Origin: JAAYCI01 sp047972265
Lineage (GTDB): Bacteria; Bacillota; Clostridia; Oscillospirales; Ruminococcaceae
Direction: 5' to 3'
NCBI GenBank assembly: GCA_047972265.1
Contig: JBKEAM010000053.1
Location: 1 to 64,000, forward strand
DNA length: 64,000 bases
The position numbers and the translations under genes were made by a program. Below, piece by piece: positions 51,643 to 59,855 of this stretch (the stretch's first letter is position 1; every line of letters starts with the position of its first letter). The notes under the pieces are model-generated. The model searched no databases. It saw only the letters and a list, made by a program, of their open reading frames with translations, and was not told where the DNA came from.

Positions 51643-51671
51643 TTGACAAGGTAATGCTTGCATGGTACTAT
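51643..51671 (+). promoter_or_regulatory. Promoter of the small RNA
   Basis: TTGACA (51643-51648) and TACTAT (51666-51671), 17 bases apart, with TATAAT overlapping at 51669-51674, place a start about 51678-51681. No protein gene follows, only the RNA described next. Confidence 0.7.
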
Positions 51672-51677
51672 AATTAC

Positions 51678-51869
51678 AACAGTTAGTTGCTGCTAACTGT
51701 TGAGCAAGAACAAAACTTTCCCCCAAAGGTATTGTTTTTAGCTTCTTCCTTTCAATTGTTTTCTTCCTTCCCCCATAGCCTATGTTCCCGCTTCGAACAT
51801 GTGGCTGGCTGTAAATTCCCTCCCGTTTTTACAGTGTAAGAGGCAGCCCGGTGCGCCGGGCTGCTTTTT
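51678..51869 (+). ncRNA. Structured small RNA with CU-rich loops
   Basis: The transcript would be about 190 nt, between a good promoter and a strong terminator. Its 5' hairpin is AACAGTTAG/CTAACTGTT; the next segments are pyrimidine-rich (TTTCCCCC, CTTCTTCC, CTTCCTTCCCCC). A hairpin with GTTC/GAAC around CCGCTTC follows, then CTGTAAA/TTTACAG enclosing TTCCCTCCCGTT, and finally the terminator GCAGCCCGG-TGCG-CCGGGCTGC-TTTTT. Loop sequences such as TCCCTCCC are complementary to Shine-Dalgarno sites. No ribosome binding site or frame is present. The family is not recognised. Confidence 0.7.
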
Positions 51870-52068
51870 GTTTGTCCATTTTTATTTTGTGTGTTGTGGG
51901 CAGGGTTGCAGAAGGGATTTTGCGGTATATGAAAATGTGCACTTCATAGCTGCATGGGTTATATGAGCAGATAAAAAAATAATGGGTAAGTGGCAGGCTG
52001 AGAGTGTACGATGCAAAAAAAGGCTGCATCTGTCAAAACAGATACAGCCCTACTGCAAAATATATTGC

Positions 52069-52920
52069 TTATTTGTTTTTAACCATCAGGTTTTTACCGC
52101 CGCCGGGTATTTCCTCGTACTTTGTTTCAAACTGGCCGGTATAATCTATCAGCTTATGCAGCTTAGAAAATCCGTAGTTTCGGGTATCAAAGTCGGCATA
52201 TTGCCGGCCCAGTATACCGCCCACCTGCGAAAGAGACATAAACCCGTCTTCGTCAGAGTCGTAATCAATAATTTCTCGTATCTTTTTTACAATATTTTCT
52301 AGCGGAACAAAAGCAGAAAGAGCCTCGTCCTGTGCATCGGATAAAGCGGGAACAGCCGGTTTTTGAGGCACCGCTTCTTTTTCTTCTTTTGGGGCAAGCG
52401 CTGCAGGTTTTTTGACTATGGGCTTAACCTTTACCACCTTTGGGGCGGCCTTTTCGCCGTTGTTTTGCTCGCTGTTTTTTGCGTTTAACAAAACATCCAA
52501 ATACTTAAAGCTATCGCAGGCGGCTTTAAAGGCCATTGGCGTTTTGCTTTCGCCCATGCCTATTACCGTCATGCGGCTTTCGCGCAGGCGGGAGGCAAGG
52601 CGTGTAAAGTCCGAATCGGACGAAACAAGGCAAAAACCATCGCAGTTTTTGGTATACAAAATATCCATCGCATCTATAATCATGGCAGAGTCGCTGGCAT
52701 TTTTGCCCTGTGTATAGCTAAACTGCTGAAAAGGGGTAAGGTTATTTTCTAACAATACCTTTTTCCAACCAGCCATATCGGGGCTAGTCCAGTCTCCATA
52801 AATTCTTTTATAGGCCGGGGTGCCGTACAGGCTTAGCTCATCCAATATTACCCGGATATATTTTGGAGAGACGTTTTCTGCGTCTATCAGCAGCGCAATT
52901 ATATTTTCGTCATGAGACAT
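52069..52920 (-). CDS. NYN (LabA-like PIN) domain protein with OST-HTH/LOTUS C-terminal domain
   Basis: The N-terminal NYN domain (about 1-150) has acidic residues IIALLIDAENVSPKYI, SDSAMIIDAMDILY and LVSSDSDFTRLASRL, as in PIN-like RNases of the LabA/DUF88 group. A Lys/Pro/Ala linker (about 165-205) leads to an OST-HTH/LOTUS fold (about 215-283, DGFMSLSQVGGILGRQYADFD). Such combinations bind and process RNA. The start at 52920 follows AAAGGATTTATCCTT. The gene stands alone. Confidence 0.85.
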   Translation of the reverse strand: MSHDENIIALLIDAENVSPKYIRVILDELSLYGTPAYKRIYGDWTSPDMAGWKKVLLENNLTPFQQFSYTQGKNASDSAMIIDAMDILYTKNCDGFCLVSSDSDFTRLASRLRESRMTVIGMGESKTPMAFKAACDSFKYLDVLLNAKNSEQNNGEKAAPKVVKVKPIVKKPAALAPKEEKEAVPQKPAVPALSDAQDEALSAFVPLENIVKKIREIIDYDSDEDGFMSLSQVGGILGRQYADFDTRNYGFSKLHKLIDYTGQFETKYEEIPGGGKNLMVKNK

Positions 52921-53026
52921 AAGGATAAATCCTTTCTGCATAAAGCTGTGTCAGTATTTTAGTAAAGCTTTACCGTTTTTAATTGTACCATATATATGCA
53001 TGGCAGCAAAGTATTATCCGCTTTTG

Positions 53027-53056
53027 TTGCGGTTTTTATATACACAGTGCTATAAT
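53027..53056 (+). promoter_or_regulatory. Promoter upstream of the signal peptidase gene
   Basis: TTGCGG (53027-53032), an 18-base spacer and TATAAT (53051-53056) lie about 150 bases before the lepB start. The 290-base region between the NYN gene and lepB shows no gene. Confidence 0.55.
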
Positions 53057-53211
53057 TGTACCAACACTTTTTTGTTTGCATTGTGCAAATTTTGCCAGAT
53101 AGTACGGGTGGTTTTACAGTGCAAACGCGCTATAAATTACTATTACAATATAAATGTTGCTTATAAAATGATGTGTAAGGAGCAGCTGGGTGCATCCGGC
53201 TATATATACAG

Positions 53212-53802
53212 ATGGATAATAAGGACGAAAAGCATTTTGACACGCCGCTGCCCGAGGGCGGTGCACCGACTAAAAAAAAGAAAAACAGCGTGTTTCGCGA
53301 AGTGCTGGAATGGTGTTTTTCTTTGGGTATAGCGCTGGCTATTACCCTGTTTATTACACTGGTGCTTATTGTAAACGCGCGTATTCCCACCCCCTCTATG
53401 GTGCCAACCATTAACCCGGGAGATAGGGTAATAGGGTTGCGAATGTCCTACTGGTTTAGTACACCTCAACGCGGTGATATTGTGATTTTTCATTATCCCG
53501 ACAATGAAGAAGAACTGTATGTAAAAAGAGTGATTGGCCTGCCGGGAGATACGGTAGAAATTAAAAACGGCCTGGTGTATATAAACGGTTCCACCACTCC
53601 GCTGGACGAGCCTTATCTAAGTGAAGAGCCGGTAAACAGTTATGGCCCTTATAATGTACCGGAGGGGCATTATTTTGTAATGGGAGACAACCGCAACCGC
53701 TCGTGGGATTCTCGCTTTTGGCAAAACACCTATGTAGAGCAAGAAAAAATTATAGGCAAGGCAGTTTTTCGCCTTTTTCCCGATCCGGGGCTTATCCATT
53801 AG
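53212..53802 (+). CDS. lepB: Signal peptidase I
   Basis: An N-terminal cytoplasmic tail with KKKK precedes one membrane helix (about 32-56). TPSMVPTI carries the catalytic Ser and YVKRVIGLPGDTVEI the Lys; FVMGDNRNRSWDSR is box D/E. It cleaves signal peptides of exported proteins at the membrane. The length of 196 is normal. The ATG at 53212 has no good nearby ribosome binding site; AAGGAG lies about 30 bases upstream. Confidence 0.92.
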   Translation: MDNKDEKHFDTPLPEGGAPTKKKKNSVFREVLEWCFSLGIALAITLFITLVLIVNARIPTPSMVPTINPGDRVIGLRMSYWFSTPQRGDIVIFHYPDNEEELYVKRVIGLPGDTVEIKNGLVYINGSTTPLDEPYLSEEPVNSYGPYNVPEGHYFVMGDNRNRSWDSRFWQNTYVEQEKIIGKAVFRLFPDPGLIH

Positions 53803-53847
53803 TACTTATGCTTATTTAACGGCAAATGGTTGTATAAAGGAAACTTT

Positions 53848-54159
53848 ATGGTAAAAATGTCTCCAAAACTAAAAAAAGTTATTGCGGTGCTGCTTGCTGT
53901 TTGCATCGTTTGCTTTATTGTGTTTTCGATGGCAGCTACCGTACAGCATGCCGGGCATCATCATATTCACACACAGCAGTGCTCTGTTTGTGTGGCGCTG
54001 TATGCCACGCGCGAGCTGCTTCGTAAAATAGCGGTGGCAGCACTGCTGTTTTTGCTGCTTCTCTTTTTGTTTAAAACAACCTCGCGCGTATTGGCCGTGG
54101 GGCATAGCAACCGGTATAGCTTTACCCTAGTATTGTATAAAGTGCGTTTAAACCCATAA
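53848..54159 (+). CDS. His-rich double-span membrane protein next to the zinc transporter operon
   Basis: The start at 53848 is set by AAAGGAAACTTT. Two membrane helices (about 10-30 and 59-80) flank a short extracytoplasmic loop HAGHHHIHTQQCSVC with five His and two Cys, which could bind Zn2+ or another metal. No family is recognised. It follows lepB by 45 bases and precedes znuA across a terminator. A metal chaperone or sensor for the downstream transporter is a reasonable guess, not shown. Confidence 0.6.
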   Translation: MVKMSPKLKKVIAVLLAVCIVCFIVFSMAATVQHAGHHHIHTQQCSVCVALYATRELLRKIAVAALLFLLLLFLFKTTSRVLAVGHSNRYSFTLVLYKVRLNP

Positions 54160-54168
54160 ATTCTTTAT

Positions 54169-54212
54169 AAGCAAGGCCGCCCTGCCCATAATGGCAGAGG
54201 CCTTGCTTTTTT
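54169..54212 (+). terminator. Terminator or attenuator before the zinc transporter operon
   Basis: AAGCAAGGCC (54169-54178) and GGCCTTGCTT (54199-54208) pair, with inner CTGCC/GGCAG pairing, followed by T residues. Only about 35 bases separate it from the znuA start codon, too few for an evident separate promoter, so it may control readthrough. Confidence 0.75.
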
Positions 54213-54246
54213 GTGCTATAAAAAATAAAGCAATGGAGAATTTAAG

Positions 54247-55248
54247 ATGAAAAAAAGAATAATTGGAATATTGGCAGGCTTTTTTGCCCTGCTGTTTATG
54301 GCGGGCTGCACGCCGCAGGCATCTTCATCGTTGGCCTCTTTGGCGGCAGAGGAAGATAAAGTTAAGGTGGTTACCACTATCTTTCCGCCTTACGATTTTA
54401 TAAGGCAAATTGGCGGCCAGCATGTAGAGGTAAGCATGCTGCTTGCCCCCGGTGCCGAAAGCCACTCTTTTGAGCCCAGCCCTAAAGACATTATAACCAT
54501 ACAAGAAAGCGATATTTTTATTTATGCAGGCGGAGAAAACGACACTTGGGTAGAGCGCATTTTGGGATCTATGGACCGCAGCGGCAAGCAAGATATTGCC
54601 ATGATTGATTTGGTAGAAGCCGTGCCCGAAGAAGTGGTAGAGGGCATGGAGGAAGAATACCACGAGCACGAGGAAGGGGAAGAGGAACATGCAGAAGAGG
54701 CCGAGCAGGAAGAAGCAGCAGAGCTTGATGAGCATGTGTGGACTTCGCCCCAAAATGCCATAACCATTACCCGGGGCTTGTGCAGTGCCCTAATACAGGC
54801 AGATGAAGCAAACAGCGGCGATTATACCCAAAAAACAGAGGAATATGTGCAGCGGCTGCAAAAGCTGGACGAGAACTTTACACAGGCCATTGGCAATGCC
54901 AGCAAAAAAACAATTGTGGTGGGGGATCGTTTCCCTTTTAGGTACCTAGCAGACGCCTACGGGCTTACATATTATGCGGCTTTTGTGGGCTGCTCTACAG
55001 AAACGCAGGCAAGTGTGGGTACCATTGCATTTTTAATTGATAAGGTGGAGCAGGAAAACATTCCCGTGGTTTTTTACATCGAGTTTTCGAGCCAGAAAAT
55101 TGCCGATAGCATATGCGAAACCACCGGTGCCAAAAAGGCTTTGCTGCATTCTTGCCACAATGTATCTAAAGAAGATTTTAACAACGGAACCGGTTATATA
55201 GAACTGATGGAAGAAAACCTAAAAGCGCTAAAGGAGGCACTATACTAG
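54247..55248 (+). CDS. znuA: Zinc ABC transporter substrate-binding lipoprotein (ZnuA/AdcA-type)
   Basis: A lipoprotein signal with lipobox LLFMAGC (Cys21). The cluster A-I fold has the metal ligands near PGAESHSFEPSP and a His/Glu/Asp-rich loop at about 137-163 (EYHEHEEGEEEHAEEAEQEE) characteristic of zinc-specific proteins, followed by DEHVWTSPQNA. FYIEFSSQKIADSI is the C-terminal family motif. The start has ATGGAGAATTTAAG. Its end abuts znuC. Confidence 0.92.
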   Translation: MKKRIIGILAGFFALLFMAGCTPQASSSLASLAAEEDKVKVVTTIFPPYDFIRQIGGQHVEVSMLLAPGAESHSFEPSPKDIITIQESDIFIYAGGENDTWVERILGSMDRSGKQDIAMIDLVEAVPEEVVEGMEEEYHEHEEGEEEHAEEAEQEEAAELDEHVWTSPQNAITITRGLCSALIQADEANSGDYTQKTEEYVQRLQKLDENFTQAIGNASKKTIVVGDRFPFRYLADAYGLTYYAAFVGCSTETQASVGTIAFLIDKVEQENIPVVFYIEFSSQKIADSICETTGAKKALLHSCHNVSKEDFNNGTGYIELMEENLKALKEALY

Positions 55249-55968
55249 ATGGAAATACTAAGCTGCAAACAAGCCGCCTTTGCCTACGAGGGAAACACGG
55301 TGGTAAGTGGGCTAAATTTTACAGTGCAAGAGGGAGACTACCTGTGCATTGTAGGAGAAAACGGAGCGGGCAAAAGTACATTGGTAAAGGGGCTTTTGCG
55401 GCTAAAAGAGCCCAGTAAGGGTAAGGTACACTTTGCCAAAGAACTGCGGCCGGGAGAAATTGGCTATCTACCACAGCAAACACCTGCGCAAAAGGATTTT
55501 CCGGCCAGTGCATTTGAAGTGGTATTGTCGGGCTGCTTGCCCAAAAAAGGATTTAGGCTTTTTTATAACCGTAAAGATAAAGAGGAGGCGCTAGAAAATT
55601 TGCGTCTTTTGGGGGTGGATGATTTAAGGGGCAAATGCTACCGCACCTTGTCTGGCGGGCAGCAGCAGCGGGTGCTTTTGGCAAGGGCATTGTGTGCCAC
55701 CAGCCGCATTTTGTTGCTGGATGAACCAGTGGCAGGATTAGACCCGGTGGCAACCCAAGAGCTGTACCACCTGATAGAAAAGCTAAACCGAGAAGAAAAG
55801 CTTACCGTTGTTATGGTTTCGCACGATGTACACAGTGCGATACAGTACGCCAGCTATATATTGCATTTGTCTGGCGGCCAGGCATATTTTGGCACGGCAG
55901 AAGAATATAAAAAAACCACACTTGGCAAACGCTTTTTAGGAGGGGAAGAGGATGAGCGCAATTCTTAA
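55249..55968 (+). CDS. znuC: Zinc ABC transporter ATP-binding protein
   Basis: Walker A GENGAGKST, signature LSGGQQQRVLLARAL and Walker B ILLLDEPVAGLD are complete, and the Q-loop segment reads YLPQQTPAQKDFP, typical of metal ABC ATPases. It follows znuA with no gap and overlaps znuB by 17 bases. AAGGAGG lies 11 bases upstream inside the end of znuA. Confidence 0.94.
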   Translation: MEILSCKQAAFAYEGNTVVSGLNFTVQEGDYLCIVGENGAGKSTLVKGLLRLKEPSKGKVHFAKELRPGEIGYLPQQTPAQKDFPASAFEVVLSGCLPKKGFRLFYNRKDKEEALENLRLLGVDDLRGKCYRTLSGGQQQRVLLARALCATSRILLLDEPVAGLDPVATQELYHLIEKLNREEKLTVVMVSHDVHSAIQYASYILHLSGGQAYFGTAEEYKKTTLGKRFLGGEEDERNS

Positions 55969-56779
55969 CGAAATGTTTTCTTATCCGTTTTTGGTGCGGG
56001 CGGTGGTGGTGGGGCTGCTGGTTTCGCTTTGCGCGGCCCTGCTGGGGGTAAGCCTTGTATTAAAGCGCTATTCTATGATTGGCGAGGGTTTATCCAACGT
56101 AGGGTTTGGCACCTTAGCCATTGCAACAGGCTTAAACCTTGCACCGCTGGCAGTATCTACCCCTGTGGTGGTTTTGGCGGCTTTTTTATTGCTGCGTCTA
56201 AGCGAAAACAGCAAAATTAAGGGCGATGCCGCTATTGCCCTTATATCCACTTCTTCTATTGCTATAGGCGTAACGGTGGTGGCGCTTACCACCGGCATGA
56301 CCACCGATGTGTGCAACTATATGTTTGGCAGTATTTTGGCAATGAGTAAAAGTGATGTGTATTTAAGCATTGCGCTGGGCGTGGTGGTGTTGCTCTCTTT
56401 TGTGCTTTTTTATAACCGTATCTTTGCGGTAACCTTTGACGAAACCTTTGCCCGGGCTACGGGCAGCCGCGCAGGGGCTTATAACACATTGCTGGCACTG
56501 CTTACAGCGGTTACCATAGTGCTGGGCATGCGTATGATGGGCGCATTGTTAATCTCCAGCCTTATTATATTTCCGGCGCTTACCTCCATGAGGGTGTGTA
56601 AAACATACCGTTCGGTCATTATATGCTCGGCAGTGGTTTCTCTGGTTTGTTTTTTTGTAGGGCTGGTTATCTCTTACCAGTACGCCATACCCACCGGGGC
56701 CTGCATTGTAATGGTTAATATACTGGCATTTTTACTTTTTGCCGCGGCTGGCTTTGTAAAAGAAAGGAAAAGAGCATGA
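55952..56779 (+). CDS. znuB: Zinc ABC transporter permease
   Basis: Eight or nine membrane helices; SLVLKRYSMIGEGLSNVGFG near the N terminus and MMGALLISSLIIFPALTSMR are characteristic of the ABC-3 family. The start follows GGAGGGGAAGAGG. It ends with a four-base overlap with the lipoprotein gene. Confidence 0.93.
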   Translation: MSAILNEMFSYPFLVRAVVVGLLVSLCAALLGVSLVLKRYSMIGEGLSNVGFGTLAIATGLNLAPLAVSTPVVVLAAFLLLRLSENSKIKGDAAIALISTSSIAIGVTVVALTTGMTTDVCNYMFGSILAMSKSDVYLSIALGVVVLLSFVLFYNRIFAVTFDETFARATGSRAGAYNTLLALLTAVTIVLGMRMMGALLISSLIIFPALTSMRVCKTYRSVIICSAVVSLVCFFVGLVISYQYAIPTGACIVMVNILAFLLFAAAGFVKERKRA

Positions 56780-57303
56780 AAAAACTATTGGCAATTACTG
56801 TAGCGCTGTTTATGTTGCTGCTGGGTGGCTGTAAAAGTAACGCGGAACAAACGGCTAGCTTACCCACCAACCCAAACGGAACGGCGGCGGTAGACCTACC
56901 CAAGGCATCCTCCTCCAGCGAGGCGGCAAGCTTTGATAACTCTGGCGAAGTGATTGAAATAAAAGAAAAAATGTTTATTGCCCAAATAAACGACATCTAT
57001 TTAAACGGACAGGATTATTTGGGCAAAACAATACGGTACGAGGGCATATATGATGAGTATTATGACGAAGCGGGAGATACCACCTACCGCTATGTAATAC
57101 GTTATGGCCCCGGGTGCTGTGGAAACGATGGCAATGCCGGTTTTGAAATTGTATGGGATGGAGAAATGCCGCAAGATACCGACTGGGTGCGTTTAGAGGG
57201 AGTATTAGAAGCGTACGAGTATAATGGCTGGCAATTTTTGTGTGTTAACGTAAGCTATTTAGAGGTATTGCAGGAACGTGGCGCAGAATATGTAACGCAA
57301 TAA
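56776..57303 (+). CDS. Lipoprotein with OB-like domain in the zinc operon
   Basis: A lipoprotein signal (LLLGGC, Cys19) and a Ser/Ala linker precede a compact domain (about 60-170). GKTIRYEGIYDEYYDE, YVIRYGPGCCGNDGNAGFEI and DWVRLEGVLEAYEYNGWQFL resemble the C-terminal domain of YcgQ/TIGR03943 proteins, which accompany zinc-limited permeases (YcgR) in Bacillus. The pair of Cys residues may bind metal. The four-base overlap with znuB makes it part of the same operon. Role: accessory zinc capture (inference). Confidence 0.65.
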   Translation: MKKLLAITVALFMLLLGGCKSNAEQTASLPTNPNGTAAVDLPKASSSSEAASFDNSGEVIEIKEKMFIAQINDIYLNGQDYLGKTIRYEGIYDEYYDEAGDTTYRYVIRYGPGCCGNDGNAGFEIVWDGEMPQDTDWVRLEGVLEAYEYNGWQFLCVNVSYLEVLQERGAEYVTQ

Positions 57304-57381
57304 AACGCTGTACACACTTAATGCCACGGCTTTTGTTAAAGTATAATGCTGGGCTTAAAACAGTAAAGCACAGTAATAAAA

Positions 57382-57417
57382 ACATCCCCCATCGGAGTAT
57401 CTGCCGATGGGGGATGT
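57382..57417. terminator. Bidirectional terminator between the zinc operon and the GNAT gene
   Basis: ACATCCCCCATCGG and CCGATGGGGGATGT form a perfect 14-bp stem with eight loop bases; four A residues precede and T residues follow, serving both converging genes. Confidence 0.88.
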
Positions 57418-57426
57418 TTTTATATT

Positions 57427-57894
57427 TTATAAAATAAGCTGTTTTTCCATAGTATAATTAATCAGTATTTGCTCGCCGCGCTTTACCTGGTTTTGCTCTT
57501 TTACATGGTAGCCGCGCTTTATAAAAAAAGGCTTTGCGGTAATAGAGGCATGTGTATACACCCTTTTTATCCCCAGAGAAAATGCGTATTCTTCCAGCGC
57601 ATCGGTAAGCAGGGTAGCTATGCCCTTGTGTTGAAAATCTTTGTGGATATACAAGCGGTTTAAATATCCGCTGGGCTCAATATCTGCAAAACCCGTAATT
57701 TGGCCGTTTTGCCAAGCAACCAAAGTATAGTTTTTTGCCAGTGAGGTCGCCCAGTCCTCCTTGTTTAGGCTGGCAGGTGCCCATGCGTTTAATTGTGCGG
57801 GGGTATAATCTGCGGCATTTACAAAATGTACGGTGTTGTAAAATAACTTTATTATTTCGCAAAGGTCTTTTTTGTGGTATGGTTTTAACAGCAT
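57427..57894 (-). CDS. GNAT family N-acetyltransferase
   Basis: The fold is clear from YTLVAWQNGQITGFADIEP, then LNRLYIHKDFQHKGIATLLT (motif A, acetyl-CoA-binding) and FFIKRGYHVKEQNQVKRGEQ at the C terminus. It resembles the YafP/ElaA-like group, which acetylate small molecules or proteins. The length of 155 is normal. The substrate is unknown. The start lacks a strong ribosome binding site (AAAAGGAAATACG at about seven bases is acceptable). Confidence 0.88.
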   Translation of the reverse strand: MLLKPYHKKDLCEIIKLFYNTVHFVNAADYTPAQLNAWAPASLNKEDWATSLAKNYTLVAWQNGQITGFADIEPSGYLNRLYIHKDFQHKGIATLLTDALEEYAFSLGIKRVYTHASITAKPFFIKRGYHVKEQNQVKRGEQILINYTMEKQLIL

Positions 57895-58061
57895 ATCGTA
57901 TTTCCTTTTAAAGCAAGATGCGTATAAAAGCAGTAGCTATATACAAAACGTAGTAAAAGGTAGTATATATTTTATTATACCAGCTAGGTATACGGCAATG
58001 TCAAAAAATGGTTAAAAGTGCTGTACGCCAAGTATGTAAAAAAGTAAAAGAAGAACCCTGT

Positions 58062-58973
58062 ATGCAGATAGACCGCCTGTTTGGAATTGTATATACCCTG
58101 CTGCGCAAAAACAATATTACAGCTAAAGAACTGGCCCAGCAGTTTGAAGTATCTGTGCGCACCATATACAGGGATATAGAGGTGCTAAGCGCGGCGGGCA
58201 TCCCACTGTACACGGCGTTGGGCAAGGGTGGGGGCATTTCTTTACTGGATGATTTTGTGCTTAACCGCTCAGCATTGTCGAAAGAAGAGCAGGAGCAGGT
58301 ACTGCTGGCTCTGCAAAATTTTTCGGCTGTGGGCAACCCCAAAGCAGAAACCGCGTTGGCAAAGCTGGGTGGCTTGTTTAAGCGGGAAGAGCCAACCTGG
58401 CTAGAGGTAGATTACTCTCGCTGGGGCAATACCGAAGAAGATAACCAGTTGTTTGCCCTTTTAAGGGCCGCAATATTGCAGTACGAAGTAGTACAGCTGG
58501 AATATGTGGACGCATGGGGCAACCGCACCAGCCGCATGGCAGAGCCGGTACGGCTGGTATATAAATCTAACGCGTGGTATGTAAGGGCTTTTTGCCAGGA
58601 TAAAGCCGCCCTGCGTACCTTTAAACTGGCCCGTATTGCGCATGCTACAAAAATGGGGCAATACTTTGCACCCCATACAGAGGAAATTCCCCCCATTGAG
58701 CCACAAAACGGCCTTGCGGGAGACTGTCCGCCCTTGTTGCTACGCTTTACCCCCGCAATCGCTCACCGCATTTGGGAAGGATTTTCGGCCGCTACAGTGG
58801 AAAAAATGCCGGATGGGTTTTTACAGGTATCGGTAAAAATGCCGCAGGACGACTGGTTGTATGGCTATTTATTGTCTTTTTGGGGTGAGGTAGAGGTATT
58901 GCAGCCTGCATCCGTACAAAAAGAATTGGCACGCAGGGTAGAAAAGATGCATAATAAATATTTAAATAGCTGA
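58062..58973 (+). CDS. YafY-type WYL-domain transcriptional regulator
   Basis: The N-terminal HTH_11 domain (MQIDRLFGIVYTLLRKNNIT, LAQQFEVSVRTIYRDIEVLS) is followed by a WYL domain (about 125-220) with VQLEYVDAWGNRTSRMAEPV and SNAWYVRAFCQD, and a C-terminal WCX extension. WYL proteins sense nucleic acids or other ligands. The start is taken at 58062; upstream in-frame codons have no ribosome binding site and neither is this one strong. The zinc-ribbon gene follows by 70 bases. Confidence 0.88.
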   Translation: MQIDRLFGIVYTLLRKNNITAKELAQQFEVSVRTIYRDIEVLSAAGIPLYTALGKGGGISLLDDFVLNRSALSKEEQEQVLLALQNFSAVGNPKAETALAKLGGLFKREEPTWLEVDYSRWGNTEEDNQLFALLRAAILQYEVVQLEYVDAWGNRTSRMAEPVRLVYKSNAWYVRAFCQDKAALRTFKLARIAHATKMGQYFAPHTEEIPPIEPQNGLAGDCPPLLLRFTPAIAHRIWEGFSAATVEKMPDGFLQVSVKMPQDDWLYGYLLSFWGEVEVLQPASVQKELARRVEKMHNKYLNS

Positions 58974-59042
58974 CACGCTGGTGTCAGCTATTTTGCTTTA
59001 TGATAAGAGGGCAGTTAAATATAAAGATAAAGGAGAACAAAA

Positions 59043-59309
59043 ATGGAAGAAAAATACTGTCAGTCTTGTGCTATGCCTATGGAAGGCAATACCGAAATGT
59101 ACGGAACAAACTTGGATGGGAGCAAAAGCGACGAATATTGCAGCTATTGCTACCAAAACGGAGCATTTACATCCAACACCAGTATGGAAGAAATGGTAGA
59201 GTTTTGCATTGAGCCTATGGTGCAAAACAATGCCGATATGACAGAGGAAAAAGCGCGGGAAATGATGATGAAGTTTTTCCCTACCTTAACCCGGTGGAAA
59301 AAAGCCTAA
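59043..59309 (+). CDS. Small zinc-ribbon protein (Zn_ribbon_2 type)
   Basis: YCQSCAMPM and YCSYCYQNGAF hold two CxxC pairs, the metal site of this family. The C-terminal half is helical (DMTEEKAREMMMKFFPTL). Members are often paired with WYL or MerR-type regulators, as here. The ATG at 59043 follows AAAGGAGAACAAA. Confidence 0.88.
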   Translation: MEEKYCQSCAMPMEGNTEMYGTNLDGSKSDEYCSYCYQNGAFTSNTSMEEMVEFCIEPMVQNNADMTEEKAREMMMKFFPTLTRWKKA

Positions 59310-59342
59310 GTATAAGTATAATGTAAAACTTTTGCAATACTT

Positions 59343-59373
59343 AACCCCCTGCGTATTTTTACCGCAGGGGGTT
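59343..59373. terminator. Terminator between the zinc-ribbon gene and the DUF454 operon
   Basis: AACCCCCTGCG (59343-59353) and CGCAGGGGGTT (59363-59373) form an 11-bp stem followed by TTG on the plus strand. It may act from both sides. Confidence 0.75.
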
Positions 59374-59438
59374 TGTCTGTATCTTTTTACAGGGTTTAAA
59401 ATGCAGCACTGTAAAATCGACGCTGCATTTTTTACAGT

Positions 59439-59855
59439 TTAAGCTTCTTCAGTGGCCTTCTCTTCTGCCTGTCGCTTCAGCTCGGCTTTTTGCTCTGGGG
59501 TAATCGTTTTTATTCTAAAAATAAAGTAATAATACTTAAAGGCTATCAGACATAAAATAAAAATACGCCCGTATATATTGCTCATCATAAAAAAAGCAAT
59601 AAGCAGCATGATAGAAGCAAAGGCAAGCAGGCAAATTTTGGTTTTTAATGTCATAGAGCGGGTGGCAACAAAACTTTCTAAATGATTTTTGTACAGCTTG
59701 GTAGATAAAAACCAACGGTTAAACCGCTGTGAGCCTTTGGCAAAAAAGAAAGATGCCGCCAGTAAAAAGGGCGTGGTGGGCAGCACGGGTATAAAGGCGC
59801 CAACGGCACCCAGTGCAAAGAATATAAAGCCTAGGGCAATATACAGTATTTTCAT
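59439..59855 (-). CDS. DUF454 (YbaN) family membrane protein
   Basis: The start at 59855 follows AAAGGACTTGCACA. MKILYIALGFIFFALGAVGA, FIPVLPTTPFLLAASFFFAK and GSQRFNRWFLSTKLYKNHLE are the YbaN signature, with about four helices and a charged C terminus. The start overlaps the stop of the YgbA-like gene (ATGA). Role unknown; it is commonly found with the genes upstream of it. Confidence 0.85.
   Translation of the reverse strand: MKILYIALGFIFFALGAVGAFIPVLPTTPFLLAASFFFAKGSQRFNRWFLSTKLYKNHLESFVATRSMTLKTKICLLAFASIMLLIAFFMMSNIYGRIFILCLIAFKYYYFIFRIKTITPEQKAELKRQAEEKATEEA

Noticed and set aside
51678..51869. 6S RNA
   Set aside because: It has several separate hairpins rather than one long stem with a central bubble, so 6S is unlikely; not excluded without a covariance search.
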